Positions 53,415 to 62,452 of a stretch of 64,000 nt of DNA are shown here, piece after piece. The DNA comes from Pseudomonas quebecensis (GTDB taxonomy: Bacteria > Pseudomonadota > Gammaproteobacteria > Pseudomonadales > Pseudomonadaceae): NCBI RefSeq assembly GCF_026410085.1, contig NZ_CP112866.1, forward strand, positions 1,736,001-1,800,000, written 5' to 3'. Under the pieces are notes generated by a model. That model saw nothing but the letters and a program-made list of their open reading frames with translations. It ran no database searches and was not told where the DNA came from. The position numbers were made by a program, and so were the translations under genes. Each line of letters begins with the position of its first letter. Position 1 is the first letter of the stretch.

Positions 53415-55877
53415 ATGTCGGTCTTCTATTGGTCGTTGCGCGCGTTGCTCAGCCATTGGCGGCGTCACCCGGTGCAATTTTTCAGCGTGCTGACCGGTCT
53501 ATGGCTGGCCACTGCGCTGCTGACCGGTGTGCAGGCCCTTAACAGCCAGGCGCGCGACAGCTACGCCCGCGCCAGCCAGTTGATCGGAGGCGAACCCCAG
53601 GCCAGTCTCTCAACGCCCGATGGGGCCAGTTTTGCGCAGACGCTGTTCGCCCAATTGCGCCGTGCCGGGTGGCCGGTGTCGCCGGTGGTGCAGGGGCGTG
53701 TTCAGCTTCAGGGGCATGAGGACCAGCGCTTGCAGTTGATGGGCATCGAGCCGTTGTCGTTGCCGGGCAGTGGCGCGGTGGCGGGGCAGCGGATGAGCCA
53801 GGCGCAGATCCTCGCGTTCTTTGCGCCGCCGGGGCTTACCTTTATCGCGCCGCAGACGCTGCGGGGCCTGGGGCTGCATGAGGGCGAGCAACCGTTGACG
53901 GTGACGGGGCAGCGCCTGCCGCCGTTGCAGGCCCAGGCGGACATGGCACCCGGGCTGTTACTCACCGACATCGGCTTCGCGCAAACGCTATTGGCGATGC
54001 CCGAACGGTTGTCGCGCCTGCTGGTGGACAAGGCCTTTGCTGCGAGCCACCCGACACCGCCCGCCGAGCTGCAACTCAAGCAAGGCGAGGACAACAACCT
54101 TGCGCGGCTGACTGAAAGTTTCCACCTGAACCTCGACGCGCTGGGTTTTTTATCCTTCGTGGTGGGGCTGTTTATCGTGCACGCCGCCATCGGCCTGGCT
54201 CTGGAACAGCGGCGCGGTCTGCTGCGTACGTTGCGCGCGTGTGGGGTCAGCGCGCGCTGCCTGATCCTTGGGCTGGGCGTGGAGTTGGGGGTGTTGTCGT
54301 TGCTGGGCGGCGTGCTCGGCGTGGCCAGCGGTTACTTGCTGGCCAGCCTGTTGCTGCCGGACGTGGCCGCGAGCCTGCGCGGTCTGTATGGCGCCGAGGT
54401 GCCGGGGCAACTGAGCCTGAGCCCAGGCTGGTGGCTGGCCGGCTTGGGCTTGAGCCTGTTCGGTGCCTTGCTCGCCGGCGCCAACAGTCTGTGGCGCGCG
54501 GCGCGCCTGCCTTTGCTGGCGCTGGCCAATGCCCAGGCCTGGCACGAGGCGCATGGGCGCTGGCTGCGGCGTCAAGGCTATGTGGCCGCCGCCGCGCTGC
54601 TGGTGGCGCTGTTGGCGCTGTGGCGGGGTGATAGCCTGGCCGCCGGGTTCGTACTGATGGCCGCGTTGCTGCTGGGCGCAGCCCTGGGCTTGCCGGTGCT
54701 GCTCAACGGCTTGCTCAAGGCGGTGCTGGGCCGCAGTCGCTCGGTCCTTGGCCAATGGTTTCTTGCCGATTGTCGCCAGCAATTGCCGGCCCTGAGCCTG
54801 GCGCTGATGGCGCTGCTGCTGGCGCTGGCCGCCAATATCGGTGCCGGTTCCATGACCTCGGGTTTTCGCCTCACATTCAACCATTGGCTGGAACAACGCC
54901 TGACTGCCGAGCTGTACCTCAACCCCCAGACCCCGGCCCAGGCCGAGCAACTGGGCACCTGGCTGGCGCAGCAACCGCTGGTGCGCGCGGTGTTGCCCAC
55001 CTGGCAGGTGGCGGTGCAGCTTGAGGGTTGGCCGGCAGACCTGGCGGGTGTGGTCGACGACGCGACCTATCGTCAGCACTGGCCGTTGCTGGAAGCGGCC
55101 TCTGCGCCGTGGGATCAATTGCGCGACAGTGACAGCGTAATGCTCAGCGAACAGTTGGCGCGGCGCCTGGCCCTGAGCGTGGGCGACACGCTGGACCTGC
55201 CGACACCGCAAGGGCGCTGGGCGCTCAAGGTGGTGGGCATCTACGCCGACTACGGCAACCCCAAAGGCCATCTGTTGATCAATGCCACGCATTTGCTGAA
55301 CCACTGGCCGGGCCTGTCTCCGTCGCGGTTCAACCTGCGGGTCGCACCGTCCGATGTGCCGCCGCTGATCCGTGATGTGCAGCGTGTGTTTGCCCTGGAG
55401 GACAGCCGCATCATCGATCAGCAGCAACTCAAGGGCTGGTCGAGCCAGGTATTCGAACGCACCTTCGCCGCCACGGCCGCGCTCAACAGCCTCACCCTTG
55501 GCGTGGCCGGCGTGGCACTGTTCATCAGCCTGCTGACCCAAAGCCAAAGCCGCCTCGGCCAACTTGCACCGCTGTGGGCGCTGGGCGTGACGCGGCGACA
55601 ATTGATGCTGCTCAACCTCGGCCAGACCTGGCTGCTGGCGGTGCTCACCTTGTGCCTGGCGCTGCCGTTGGGGCTGCTGCTGGCGTGGTGCCTGGACGCG
55701 GTGATCAATGTGCAGGCCTTCGGCTGGCGCCTGCCGTTGCAGGTATTCCCCTGGCAACTGGCGCAGTTGCTGGGCCTGGCAATGCTGGCCACGCTGCTGG
55801 CCTCGGCCTGGCCGCTGTGGCAGTTGTATCGCAGCCGCCCGACGGATTTGTTGAGGACATTCGCCTATGAAGGTTAA
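53415..55877 (+). CDS. FtsX-family ABC permease
   Basis: 820 residues. Two FtsX domains, near 240-370 and 690-815, with about ten membrane helices, as in LolC/E or YbbP-like proteins but longer and single-chain. It uses the adjacent ATPase to move lipids or lipoproteins or to drive a periplasmic partner. It overlaps the start of the following lipoprotein gene by 11 bases. Confidence 0.92.
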   Translation: MSVFYWSLRALLSHWRRHPVQFFSVLTGLWLATALLTGVQALNSQARDSYARASQLIGGEPQASLSTPDGASFAQTLFAQLRRAGWPVSPVVQGRVQLQGHEDQRLQLMGIEPLSLPGSGAVAGQRMSQAQILAFFAPPGLTFIAPQTLRGLGLHEGEQPLTVTGQRLPPLQAQADMAPGLLLTDIGFAQTLLAMPERLSRLLVDKAFAASHPTPPAELQLKQGEDNNLARLTESFHLNLDALGFLSFVVGLFIVHAAIGLALEQRRGLLRTLRACGVSARCLILGLGVELGVLSLLGGVLGVASGYLLASLLLPDVAASLRGLYGAEVPGQLSLSPGWWLAGLGLSLFGALLAGANSLWRAARLPLLALANAQAWHEAHGRWLRRQGYVAAAALLVALLALWRGDSLAAGFVLMAALLLGAALGLPVLLNGLLKAVLGRSRSVLGQWFLADCRQQLPALSLALMALLLALAANIGAGSMTSGFRLTFNHWLEQRLTAELYLNPQTPAQAEQLGTWLAQQPLVRAVLPTWQVAVQLEGWPADLAGVVDDATYRQHWPLLEAASAPWDQLRDSDSVMLSEQLARRLALSVGDTLDLPTPQGRWALKVVGIYADYGNPKGHLLINATHLLNHWPGLSPSRFNLRVAPSDVPPLIRDVQRVFALEDSRIIDQQQLKGWSSQVFERTFAATAALNSLTLGVAGVALFISLLTQSQSRLGQLAPLWALGVTRRQLMLLNLGQTWLLAVLTLCLALPLGLLLAWCLDAVINVQAFGWRLPLQVFPWQLAQLLGLAMLATLLASAWPLWQLYRSRPTDLLRTFAYEG

Positions 55878-56931
55878 GTCGCTGTGCTGGGCGGTGCTGC
55901 TCGTGCTGGCGGCCTGCGACAAAGCCCCCGCGCCCGAGGAAAGCTTCGCCGGCCTTGGCAGCGACGCGGCGGACTTTGCCCAGGTAGTGCCAGGCAAGGT
56001 CTTCAGCTTTCCCGAGGACCATGGTCCCCACGCGGGCTTTCGCATCGAATGGTGGTACGTCACCGCCAACCTCAAGGATGCCCAAGGCAACGTGTTCGGC
56101 GTGCAGTGGACGTTGTTTCGCAACGCCCTCAAGGCCGGACCGACGCAACCGGGCTGGCACGACTCCACCCTGTGGCTCGGGCATGCCGCCGTCACCTCCG
56201 ACACCCGCCACTACGCCGCCGAACGCTTCGCCCGTGGCGGCGTAGGCCAGGCCGGGGCGCAAGCGGCGCCGTTCAACGCCTGGATCGATGACTGGCATTT
56301 CACCAGCCGTCCCGGCGCCACCAGCACATTGGCCGACATGCAACTCAAGGCCAACGGTGCGCAATTTGCCTACGACCTGCGTTTAACCTCCAGTCGCCCA
56401 CTGGTGCTGCAGGGCGACAACGGCTACAGCCGCAAATCCGACCAGGGCCAGGCGTCGTATTACTACAGCCAGCCGTTCTTGCGCGCCGAGGGCAGCGTCA
56501 GCATCGATGGCAAGACCTATCAGGTCAGCGGCCCCGCGTGGCTCGACCGCGAATGGAGCAGCCAACCACTGAGCGCCAGCCAGAAAGGCTGGGACTGGTT
56601 CTCCCTGCACCTGGATCGCGGCGCACACCTGATGCTGTTCCGGGTGCGGCAAACCGACGGCGCGCCGTACCTGACCGGCACCTGGATCGACCGCGAAGGC
56701 CGCACCCAAACCCTGCACAACGCCGATATCCAACTGACGCCGTTGGGCACCACCGCGATTGACGGGCGCCAGATACCGACGCGCTGGTCGCTGAAGATCC
56801 CCAGCAAACAGCTGGACATCACCACCGAAGCTCTTAACCCGAACGCCTGGATGAACCTGAGTATTCCGTACTGGGAAGGCCCGGTGCGCTTTGACGGTGG
56901 GGTGGGTTACCTGGAAATGACCGGTTATTAG
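55867..56931 (+). CDS. AttH/CrtC-like lipoprotein
   Basis: 354 residues. Lipobox VLAAC with C17 indicates a lipoprotein. The body carries the hydroxyneurosporene synthase (CrtC)/AttH fold pattern: GFRIEWWYVTANLKDAQGNV, then PAWLDREWSSQPLSASQKGW and DWFSLHLDRGAHLMLF. AttH-type proteins form lipocalin-like barrels linked to ABC exporters. Operon with the ATPase and permease; it may carry a hydrophobic ligand. Confidence 0.9.
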   Translation: MKVKSLCWAVLLVLAACDKAPAPEESFAGLGSDAADFAQVVPGKVFSFPEDHGPHAGFRIEWWYVTANLKDAQGNVFGVQWTLFRNALKAGPTQPGWHDSTLWLGHAAVTSDTRHYAAERFARGGVGQAGAQAAPFNAWIDDWHFTSRPGATSTLADMQLKANGAQFAYDLRLTSSRPLVLQGDNGYSRKSDQGQASYYYSQPFLRAEGSVSIDGKTYQVSGPAWLDREWSSQPLSASQKGWDWFSLHLDRGAHLMLFRVRQTDGAPYLTGTWIDREGRTQTLHNADIQLTPLGTTAIDGRQIPTRWSLKIPSKQLDITTEALNPNAWMNLSIPYWEGPVRFDGGVGYLEMTGY

Positions 56932-57068
56932 GGGTGTTTCTGTAGGCGCTGTTTCTTCACGAAGTAGGCAACTTCCCAAATGTTAATGACCCCACTTGCG
57001 CTTGTGTCCGGGCCCCAGGCGCTTGCTTATATTTCCACGCCATCTTCTTTGCATCCCGGATGTAGGGC

Positions 57069-58064
57069 ATGGCGCAGAGCTATATCAACGACCGCACCAC
57101 GGACTACCACAGCTTGAAATCGCGCCTGATGGGCAGCGCCCCGAGCCGACAACGCTCCGAGCATTTTGATGTGTTGAACCGGCACCTGCGCCCCGGCCTG
57201 GTCACGCCGGGGCAACTGGTGATTATTCCCGATTCCCACAGCGTGAGTTGTTCGGGCGAGGAAGCCTGGTTGATGCGACATGCCCAAGAGGTGCGACGCC
57301 ACCTGGATATGAACTCATCCACCGGCAATGCCTTGATCGGCAACTACGACTTGTTGCAGAGCTTCATGGCGTCCACCTCCATTGGCATCGGCAGCGCCAC
57401 ATCGGCCTGGGCGCGGCACCTGAATGAGGTGGCGCAAACCTTGGAAGACATCGAACGCTTGCATCAACGCTTGAAAGACGGCGCGTTGGACCGCGATGCC
57501 TTTATCCAGCAGCGCCAGGCCCTGTTCCGCCGCCTGGACCTGCAGCTGCAAGGCGCGGCGCGGTTCGGCACGGGGTTGCAGGGCAATGAGTCGTTGAAAA
57601 AGGTGCTGGGGATATCGACCAAAAGCTATCTGCATAAGGGTGAGATCGCCGGGTATGCGCAACGGATTCGGGAGACTGCGCAGATGTCGAAGTGGTTGGG
57701 CAAGGGGACCTACCTGGGGGTGGCGCTGGATGTGGGCGTGGCGGGGTTGGAAATCAAGGAGGCGTGTGTGGCGGGGCGGGAGACGCAGTGCAGGAGGGCG
57801 AAGTATGTGGAGACGGGGAGGTTGGTGGGGGGAGTGGCTGGGGCTGCTGGAATCGGAGGCTTAGGCGCTGAACTAACCCGCCGCGCCTGCACCCTTTTGT
57901 TAGGTGTGGCGACTAGAGGAAGCGGCGCACTGTCTTGTGGAGTTATTGGGGGAGCCGCGGGAGGATATGTTGGAGGAACTAAAGGAGGTGATGCAGGGGC
58001 GTTCCTTGGCGGAAAGATCATCGAGATCGACGGTGATGTGATATTTCAACCGGAGGGCGCTTAA
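57069..58064 (+). CDS. Candidate contact-dependent toxin with LysM-like N-part and glycine-rich C-part
   Basis: 331 residues, no signal peptide. Near residues 37-55, HLRPGLVTPGQLVIIPDSHS is LysM-like, a peptidoglycan-binding or spacing module common at the N-terminus of secreted effectors. A helical middle follows (about 75-200). The C-terminus (about 245-331) is rich in Gly/Ala pairs (GRLVGGVAGAAGIGGLGAEL, CGVIGGAAGGYVGGTKGG), as in pore-forming or membrane-inserting toxins. Codon use changes after about 57,860 (TTA, CTA, AGA, GGA appear), suggesting a swapped C-terminal part. It overlaps a membrane protein gene by one base. Confidence 0.6.
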   Translation: MAQSYINDRTTDYHSLKSRLMGSAPSRQRSEHFDVLNRHLRPGLVTPGQLVIIPDSHSVSCSGEEAWLMRHAQEVRRHLDMNSSTGNALIGNYDLLQSFMASTSIGIGSATSAWARHLNEVAQTLEDIERLHQRLKDGALDRDAFIQQRQALFRRLDLQLQGAARFGTGLQGNESLKKVLGISTKSYLHKGEIAGYAQRIRETAQMSKWLGKGTYLGVALDVGVAGLEIKEACVAGRETQCRRAKYVETGRLVGGVAGAAGIGGLGAELTRRACTLLLGVATRGSGALSCGVIGGAAGGYVGGTKGGDAGAFLGGKIIEIDGDVIFQPEGA

Positions 58065-58423
58065 TGATGTCTGTTTTTTACATGTACACCCTTGTGATGA
58101 TCGTTGGCACGTTCGTTGTTCTGGGACTGATGTTGTATGCAGGGCACACAAAACTCGACGAACTGGAAAGCTACTTCAAAGAAAACGCAGAGGTCCGTAA
58201 ATATCAGGAACGCTGGAAACGAAACCAGCAGCTCAACCGGGGTAATCGCATGGCACTGTTGATTAATATCCTGCGCACGCCAAAACGTTCGGTTAAAGAA
58301 GGCCTCGTGACCGAAGCAGAGCTAGCCGCCGTCCCCCTTGCACTCAAGCGTTGGGCCGTTTGGCCATATCGTCTTGTGATGATTTGGGCTGTGGGTTGGG
58401 GGTATTGGGGGACCTGGCTGTAG
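58064..58423 (+). CDS. Small membrane protein, candidate immunity to the preceding toxin
   Basis: 119 residues (118 from the next ATG, 58067). Two hydrophobic segments: about 6-25 (MYTLVMIVGTFVVLGLMLYA) and 95-117 (AVWPYRLVMIWAVGWGYWGT), with a charged middle. The start overlaps the preceding stop (TAATG). Gene order and topology fit an immunity protein that sits in the inner membrane, where it would meet a pore-forming toxin. Function not shown. Confidence 0.6.
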   Translation: MMSVFYMYTLVMIVGTFVVLGLMLYAGHTKLDELESYFKENAEVRKYQERWKRNQQLNRGNRMALLINILRTPKRSVKEGLVTEAELAAVPLALKRWAVWPYRLVMIWAVGWGYWGTWL

Positions 58424-58569
58424 AAGGAGCTTTTTTCCTACATGCATTTTCCCTTGAGCCCACATTTTTTTCAAAAAATACTGTACATCCATACAGTCAT
58501 GTCCTACAGTCCATCCCAGGTGACCGGATGTCACCTGACCTTCAGTTTTTAACTATGGATGGATAAAAA

Positions 58570-60012
58570 ATGAAATCGAAAAAAGCCTTTATGCTCGGCG
58601 CGGCCATGGCGGCCTCCTGCTTTGTTTCGGCCTTTGCCCTGGCGGAGCAAACCCCTCAGAAACTCACTGCCCAGGCCGTCCGGCAGGCGGTCGACAAGGC
58701 GCTCAAGCCCGGCGGCAAGTTGGATGCGGCGAAGGTTCCGGCCTTGCTCAAGCAAAAACTCAAGGCCGCCAAGACCGGCCAGTCCAAGGCGCTGACCCAG
58801 GCGGTGAAAACCGCACCGTTCGACACCGTGGTCGGTGAACTGAAAAAACCGGCGCAGGCCGAATTGAGCGCCGCCGCCATTGCTGCGTTCGAGCCGTTGT
58901 TCCCCACGCTTGATATCAACACGCTGTACAGCGTGGACGGGGTGCAGGCCGGCAACGAGTTCGCCTATCACTTCAACCTGCCGCAGAATGCGCGTATTCA
59001 AGTGCAACTGGTCAACCAGAGCGCCGGCACCGACATGTCGCTGAGCCTGTTCCTGGATGACGGCCAGGGCAACCTGAGCCTGGTCGGGTCTTCGGATGCC
59101 GCCGGCAACGCCGATGAATACCTCAATGGCGTGCTGCCGGCGGGGGACTATTACTGGTACATGGTGGCCAATACCGCCAGCAACGGGCAGTTCAGCTTTG
59201 GCGTCGCCGTAGACAGCAACATCGATGCCTACGAACCCAACGACACGCCGCAGACCGCCTTCGTGCTGCCGGACTCGATGAACAAAGTCAGCGGCAACCT
59301 CGACAACGCCAACGATGTCGATTACTTCGACTTCAAGGCCGTGCGCGGCCAGAGCGTGAGCATGTACCTTGCCGGTGATGAAACCGGCAGTCGCAACCAG
59401 TGGATCTTCGACCGGTTTGATGGGGTCAATTGGATCACGGTACCGGCCGGTTCGTCGTCGACCTACCCCAGCGTGGCGCCGGGCACCACGGTCAAAGTGC
59501 GCGTACGGGCCAACCCCGACGTCGCGCAGGACGCGACCAAGCAGTACCAACTGAGCCTGGGCTCTACGCCACGCCTCAATACCCACGACGTGAAGGGCGA
59601 CAACATCGTGCGTGTGCCGGTCTCGGAAATGCCGCTGGCCACGCAAACGGCACGGGTGCTGAACTGGAAAACGCAATGGTCCGACTCCACCGGCGCGCCG
59701 TTGCTGGGCGTCACTCCGGTGCTGCGCGTGGACAATCACTTCATCGACTTCAACTACCGCTGGGTCAATTATCCGGCCACCACCAACAGCGCAGGTGAAA
59801 CGTCGGCCACGGCGAATATCGGCAGCTGCTTCGGCGATTACCACACGGTCATCAACGACAGCAGTACCGGCGTGCCGTACAAATGGGACACCACGTACAA
59901 CCAAGGCGGCTGGCGCATCGAGCTGGCTGAGTTCCCGGGGGTAGGCGTTGGCGGTGACAATGTGCAGTACGTCAGCCTGGGGCATATCTGCACCCAGACC
60001 ATCGTGCATTGA
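58570..60012 (+). CDS. Secreted PPC-domain protein
   Basis: 480 residues. Signal peptide about 1-25 (MKSKKAFMLGAAMAASCFVS, ALA-EQT). At least one bacterial pre-peptidase C-terminal (PPC) beta-sandwich is seen in DAYEPNDTPQTAFVLPDSMN followed by DVDYFDFKAVRGQSV, about 215-320. A second beta domain lies before it (about 130-210). No protease motif is present. The last ~100 residues are beta-rich with two cysteines near CFGDYH and HICTQT. It may be an adhesin- or matrix-type secreted protein. Confidence 0.82.
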   Translation: MKSKKAFMLGAAMAASCFVSAFALAEQTPQKLTAQAVRQAVDKALKPGGKLDAAKVPALLKQKLKAAKTGQSKALTQAVKTAPFDTVVGELKKPAQAELSAAAIAAFEPLFPTLDINTLYSVDGVQAGNEFAYHFNLPQNARIQVQLVNQSAGTDMSLSLFLDDGQGNLSLVGSSDAAGNADEYLNGVLPAGDYYWYMVANTASNGQFSFGVAVDSNIDAYEPNDTPQTAFVLPDSMNKVSGNLDNANDVDYFDFKAVRGQSVSMYLAGDETGSRNQWIFDRFDGVNWITVPAGSSSTYPSVAPGTTVKVRVRANPDVAQDATKQYQLSLGSTPRLNTHDVKGDNIVRVPVSEMPLATQTARVLNWKTQWSDSTGAPLLGVTPVLRVDNHFIDFNYRWVNYPATTNSAGETSATANIGSCFGDYHTVINDSSTGVPYKWDTTYNQGGWRIELAEFPGVGVGGDNVQYVSLGHICTQTIVH

Positions 60013-60032
60013 TCGTGATGCAACAGTGAAAA

Positions 60033-60066
60033 AGGGGGCAGCCTGCACAGGCTGCCCCCTTTTTTT
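60033..60066. terminator. Strong terminator between convergent genes
   Basis: AGGGGGCAGCC (60033-60043) pairs with GGCTGCCCCCT (60050-60060), 6-base loop, then T6. It ends the 58,570 gene and, with flanking A residues, may also act on the convergent LysR transcript. Confidence 0.9.
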
Positions 60067-60084
60067 GCGGCAATTTCTGAGGGT

Positions 60085-60948
60085 TTAAATCAGTGGATCC
60101 CAGCGCTGCGACCAATCCCCTTCGGCCTTGACCACCCCGCGCAGCAGTTCCAGCGCGCGCTGCAGCACCGACGAATCCCGCGCCCGTGCGTACACCAGGT
60201 ACGTCGGAAAGCTGAACTCCGGCGCCTTGGGCACGCGTTGCATCACCCCACTGTCGAGATAGCTCTGCACCACCCGCGTGCGGAAATACCCGGCGCCGCC
60301 GTTCTCCAGGATGTACTGCAGCGCCAGCGGCCCGAGGCTGAAGCTCACGGCGGCGCGGGCACGCTCGGGCAGGGCGGCGTCATGCTGCTGGCGAAACCCC
60401 GGGCCCCAATCGATATAGACGTAGGGTTCGGGCTTGCTCGCCAACTGCACCAGGATCAGTTTTTCTTCCAGGACCTGTTCCACCTGCAAGCCCGGCCAAT
60501 AGTGGGGCTGGAACACCAGCGCGGCGTCGAGCACGCCCAGCTCCAGCTGGCGCAGCAGGTACTCGCCTTCGCGGATTTCCGTGCGCAGGGCATGGCCGGG
60601 GATGTGCTCGCGCAAGGCCTTGGCCCAGCCGAGCATCAGCGGGTTGCACAGGCTCACCTCACCGCCGATATGCAGCACGTTGCGATAGCCGTCGGGCAAC
60701 GGCAGGTCGCGCCGCGCGGCTTCCCAGGTTTGCAGCAATTGGTTGGCATACACCACGAAGGCCTCGCCATCGGCGGTCAGTCGCGCCCCGGCACGGTTGC
60801 GCACGAACAGCGTACAGCCCAGCTGGCTTTCAAGGTTTTTCACGCGGGCGGTGATGGCGGTCTGGGTAACGTGCAGTTTCTCGGCCGCCGCGGCCAGGCT
60901 GCCGCAGCGGGTGATTTCGAGGAAGGTGCGTGCCAGTTCAATATCCAT
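60085..60948 (-). CDS. LysR-family regulator
   Basis: 287 residues. Helix-turn-helix LAAAAEKLHVTQTAITARVK (about 18-37). The effector domain keeps the GEVSLCNPLMLGWAKALREH and LDAALVFQPHYWPGLQVEQV type of pattern. It is on the same strand as, and 85 bases downstream of, the amidase/hydrolase genes, and is a candidate local regulator of them. Confidence 0.95.
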   Translation of the reverse strand: MDIELARTFLEITRCGSLAAAAEKLHVTQTAITARVKNLESQLGCTLFVRNRAGARLTADGEAFVVYANQLLQTWEAARRDLPLPDGYRNVLHIGGEVSLCNPLMLGWAKALREHIPGHALRTEIREGEYLLRQLELGVLDAALVFQPHYWPGLQVEQVLEEKLILVQLASKPEPYVYIDWGPGFRQQHDAALPERARAAVSFSLGPLALQYILENGGAGYFRTRVVQSYLDSGVMQRVPKAPEFSFPTYLVYARARDSSVLQRALELLRGVVKAEGDWSQRWDPLI

Positions 60949-61033
60949 GAAGCCCCCAGGAATGAATGGAGGACATTGTAGGGGCAGGGCATTGGAATGC
61001 GATCAGAAAATGTGCGAGGCGGTACGCCACCTC

Positions 61034-62452
61034 TCACCTGTTGGCCTGGGGTGTGGCGGCTTTGGGAGCCTGCAAGTGTCGGGTTGGAAATGCGCGCGCA
61101 TACACTTGGCATACCCTCAACACCTGCTCATCGGCAAACCGCGCCGCGACCACATGCAATCCCACCGGCAGGCCATTGGCGGCCAGGCCACACGGAACTG
61201 ACGCCGCCGGTTGCTGGGTGAGGTTGAAGGGGTAGGTGAACGGCGTCCACTCGGTCCATTCCTGCATGCCTGAACCAGGCGGTACGTTATGCCCGGCGGC
61301 GAACGCGGTGATCGGCAGCATCGGCGAGACCAGCACGTCGTAGTGCTGATGGAACGCCGCCATTCGCGCCACCAACGCTGCGCGGGCTTCCAGGGCGGTG
61401 TTGAAATCATCCAGGCTCAAGCGTTCGCCGCGTTGCGCGATGTGCAGCAGGCCAGGGTCCAGCAGGTGTTTTTGTGCCTTGCTCATCGAACCGGTCAAGC
61501 GCGCGGCGCCGGCGGCCCACAAGGTGCTGAACACGTCCAGCGGGTCACTGAAGCCGGGGTCGATCTGCTCAACATGGGCGCCCAACTGCACCAGGCCCTC
61601 AACCGCTCGTGCGACCACCTCGGCCACTTGCGGGTCCACGTCGATGTAACCGAAGTCGGGGCTGTAGGCGATACGCAGGCCCTTCAAATCCAAGGCGTCG
61701 GATAACCACGGCGTGCTGCGTGGCGCGCCGATCAAACCATCCCGCGCGTCCGGCCGCGCGACGGCCTGCAACATCAGCACGCTGTCTTCCACGGTGCGGG
61801 TCATCGGGCCCAGGTGCGACAGGATGGTCATGGAACTCGCCGGCCATTGCGGCACGTAGCCGAAGGTCGGCTTGATGCCGAAGGTGCCGGTAAACGCGCA
61901 GGGGATGCGAATCGAGCCGCCCGCGTCGCTGCCCTGGTGCAGCACCCCGAGGTTCAATGCCGCCGCCGCGCCGGCGCCGCCGGATGAACCGCCGGCCGTG
62001 GTGCGCGTGTCCCATGGGTTGCGGGTAATGCCATACAGCGGGTTGTCGGTGACGCCTTTCCAGCCGAATTCCGGGGTGGTGGTTTTGCCCAGCAGCACCG
62101 CCCCGGCCTTGCGCAGGAACGCCGGGAACGGCGCGTCGACATCCCAGGGGCCTTCGGCGGATGTGGTGCGCGAGCCCTTGCGCGTGGGCATGCCAACGGT
62201 CGGCGTCAGGTCTTTGATCGATGCGGGCACGCCATCCAGGGCGCCGCAGGGCTCACCCTTCAACCAGCGTTGCTCGGACGCCCGTGCGGTGCGTAGCGCG
62301 CCCTCGGGGTCGACATGGCAGTAGGCGTTGACCGTCGGGTTGTAGCGTTCGATACGCAGCAGCGCATCTTCGGTAACGTCCACCGGCGATAAGGTCTTGT
62401 TGCGGAAATGCTCCAGCAGTTGCACCGCTGTCAGTTGGCCTATCTCACTCAT
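61034..62452 (-). CDS. Amidase-signature enzyme
   Basis: 472 residues from MSEIGQLTAV. Hydrolyses an amide or related bond. The Ser-cisSer-Lys triad is intact: K80 (ASIKDL), S156 (AGGSSGGA) and S180 (GSDAGGSIR). Its ATG overlaps the stop of the M20 hydrolase gene (ATGA), so the two are translated together. The branch resembles AtzF/GatA-type amidases, and with the partner enzyme it suggests breakdown of a ureido or carbamoyl compound. Confidence 0.93.
   Translation of the reverse strand: MSEIGQLTAVQLLEHFRNKTLSPVDVTEDALLRIERYNPTVNAYCHVDPEGALRTARASEQRWLKGEPCGALDGVPASIKDLTPTVGMPTRKGSRTTSAEGPWDVDAPFPAFLRKAGAVLLGKTTTPEFGWKGVTDNPLYGITRNPWDTRTTAGGSSGGAGAAAALNLGVLHQGSDAGGSIRIPCAFTGTFGIKPTFGYVPQWPASSMTILSHLGPMTRTVEDSVLMLQAVARPDARDGLIGAPRSTPWLSDALDLKGLRIAYSPDFGYIDVDPQVAEVVARAVEGLVQLGAHVEQIDPGFSDPLDVFSTLWAAGAARLTGSMSKAQKHLLDPGLLHIAQRGERLSLDDFNTALEARAALVARMAAFHQHYDVLVSPMLPITAFAAGHNVPPGSGMQEWTEWTPFTYPFNLTQQPAASVPCGLAANGLPVGLHVVAARFADEQVLRVCQVYARAFPTRHLQAPKAATPQANR

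Noticed and set aside
54150-56204. 684-codon minus-strand frame under the ABC permease and lipoprotein genes
   Set aside because: Glutamine-rich low-complexity translation with no start context; antisense of real genes.
57069-58064. Second T6SS structural locus near the LysM-like toxin
   Set aside because: No hcp, vgrG, PAAR or sheath gene lies beside it, so its delivery route is not assigned.
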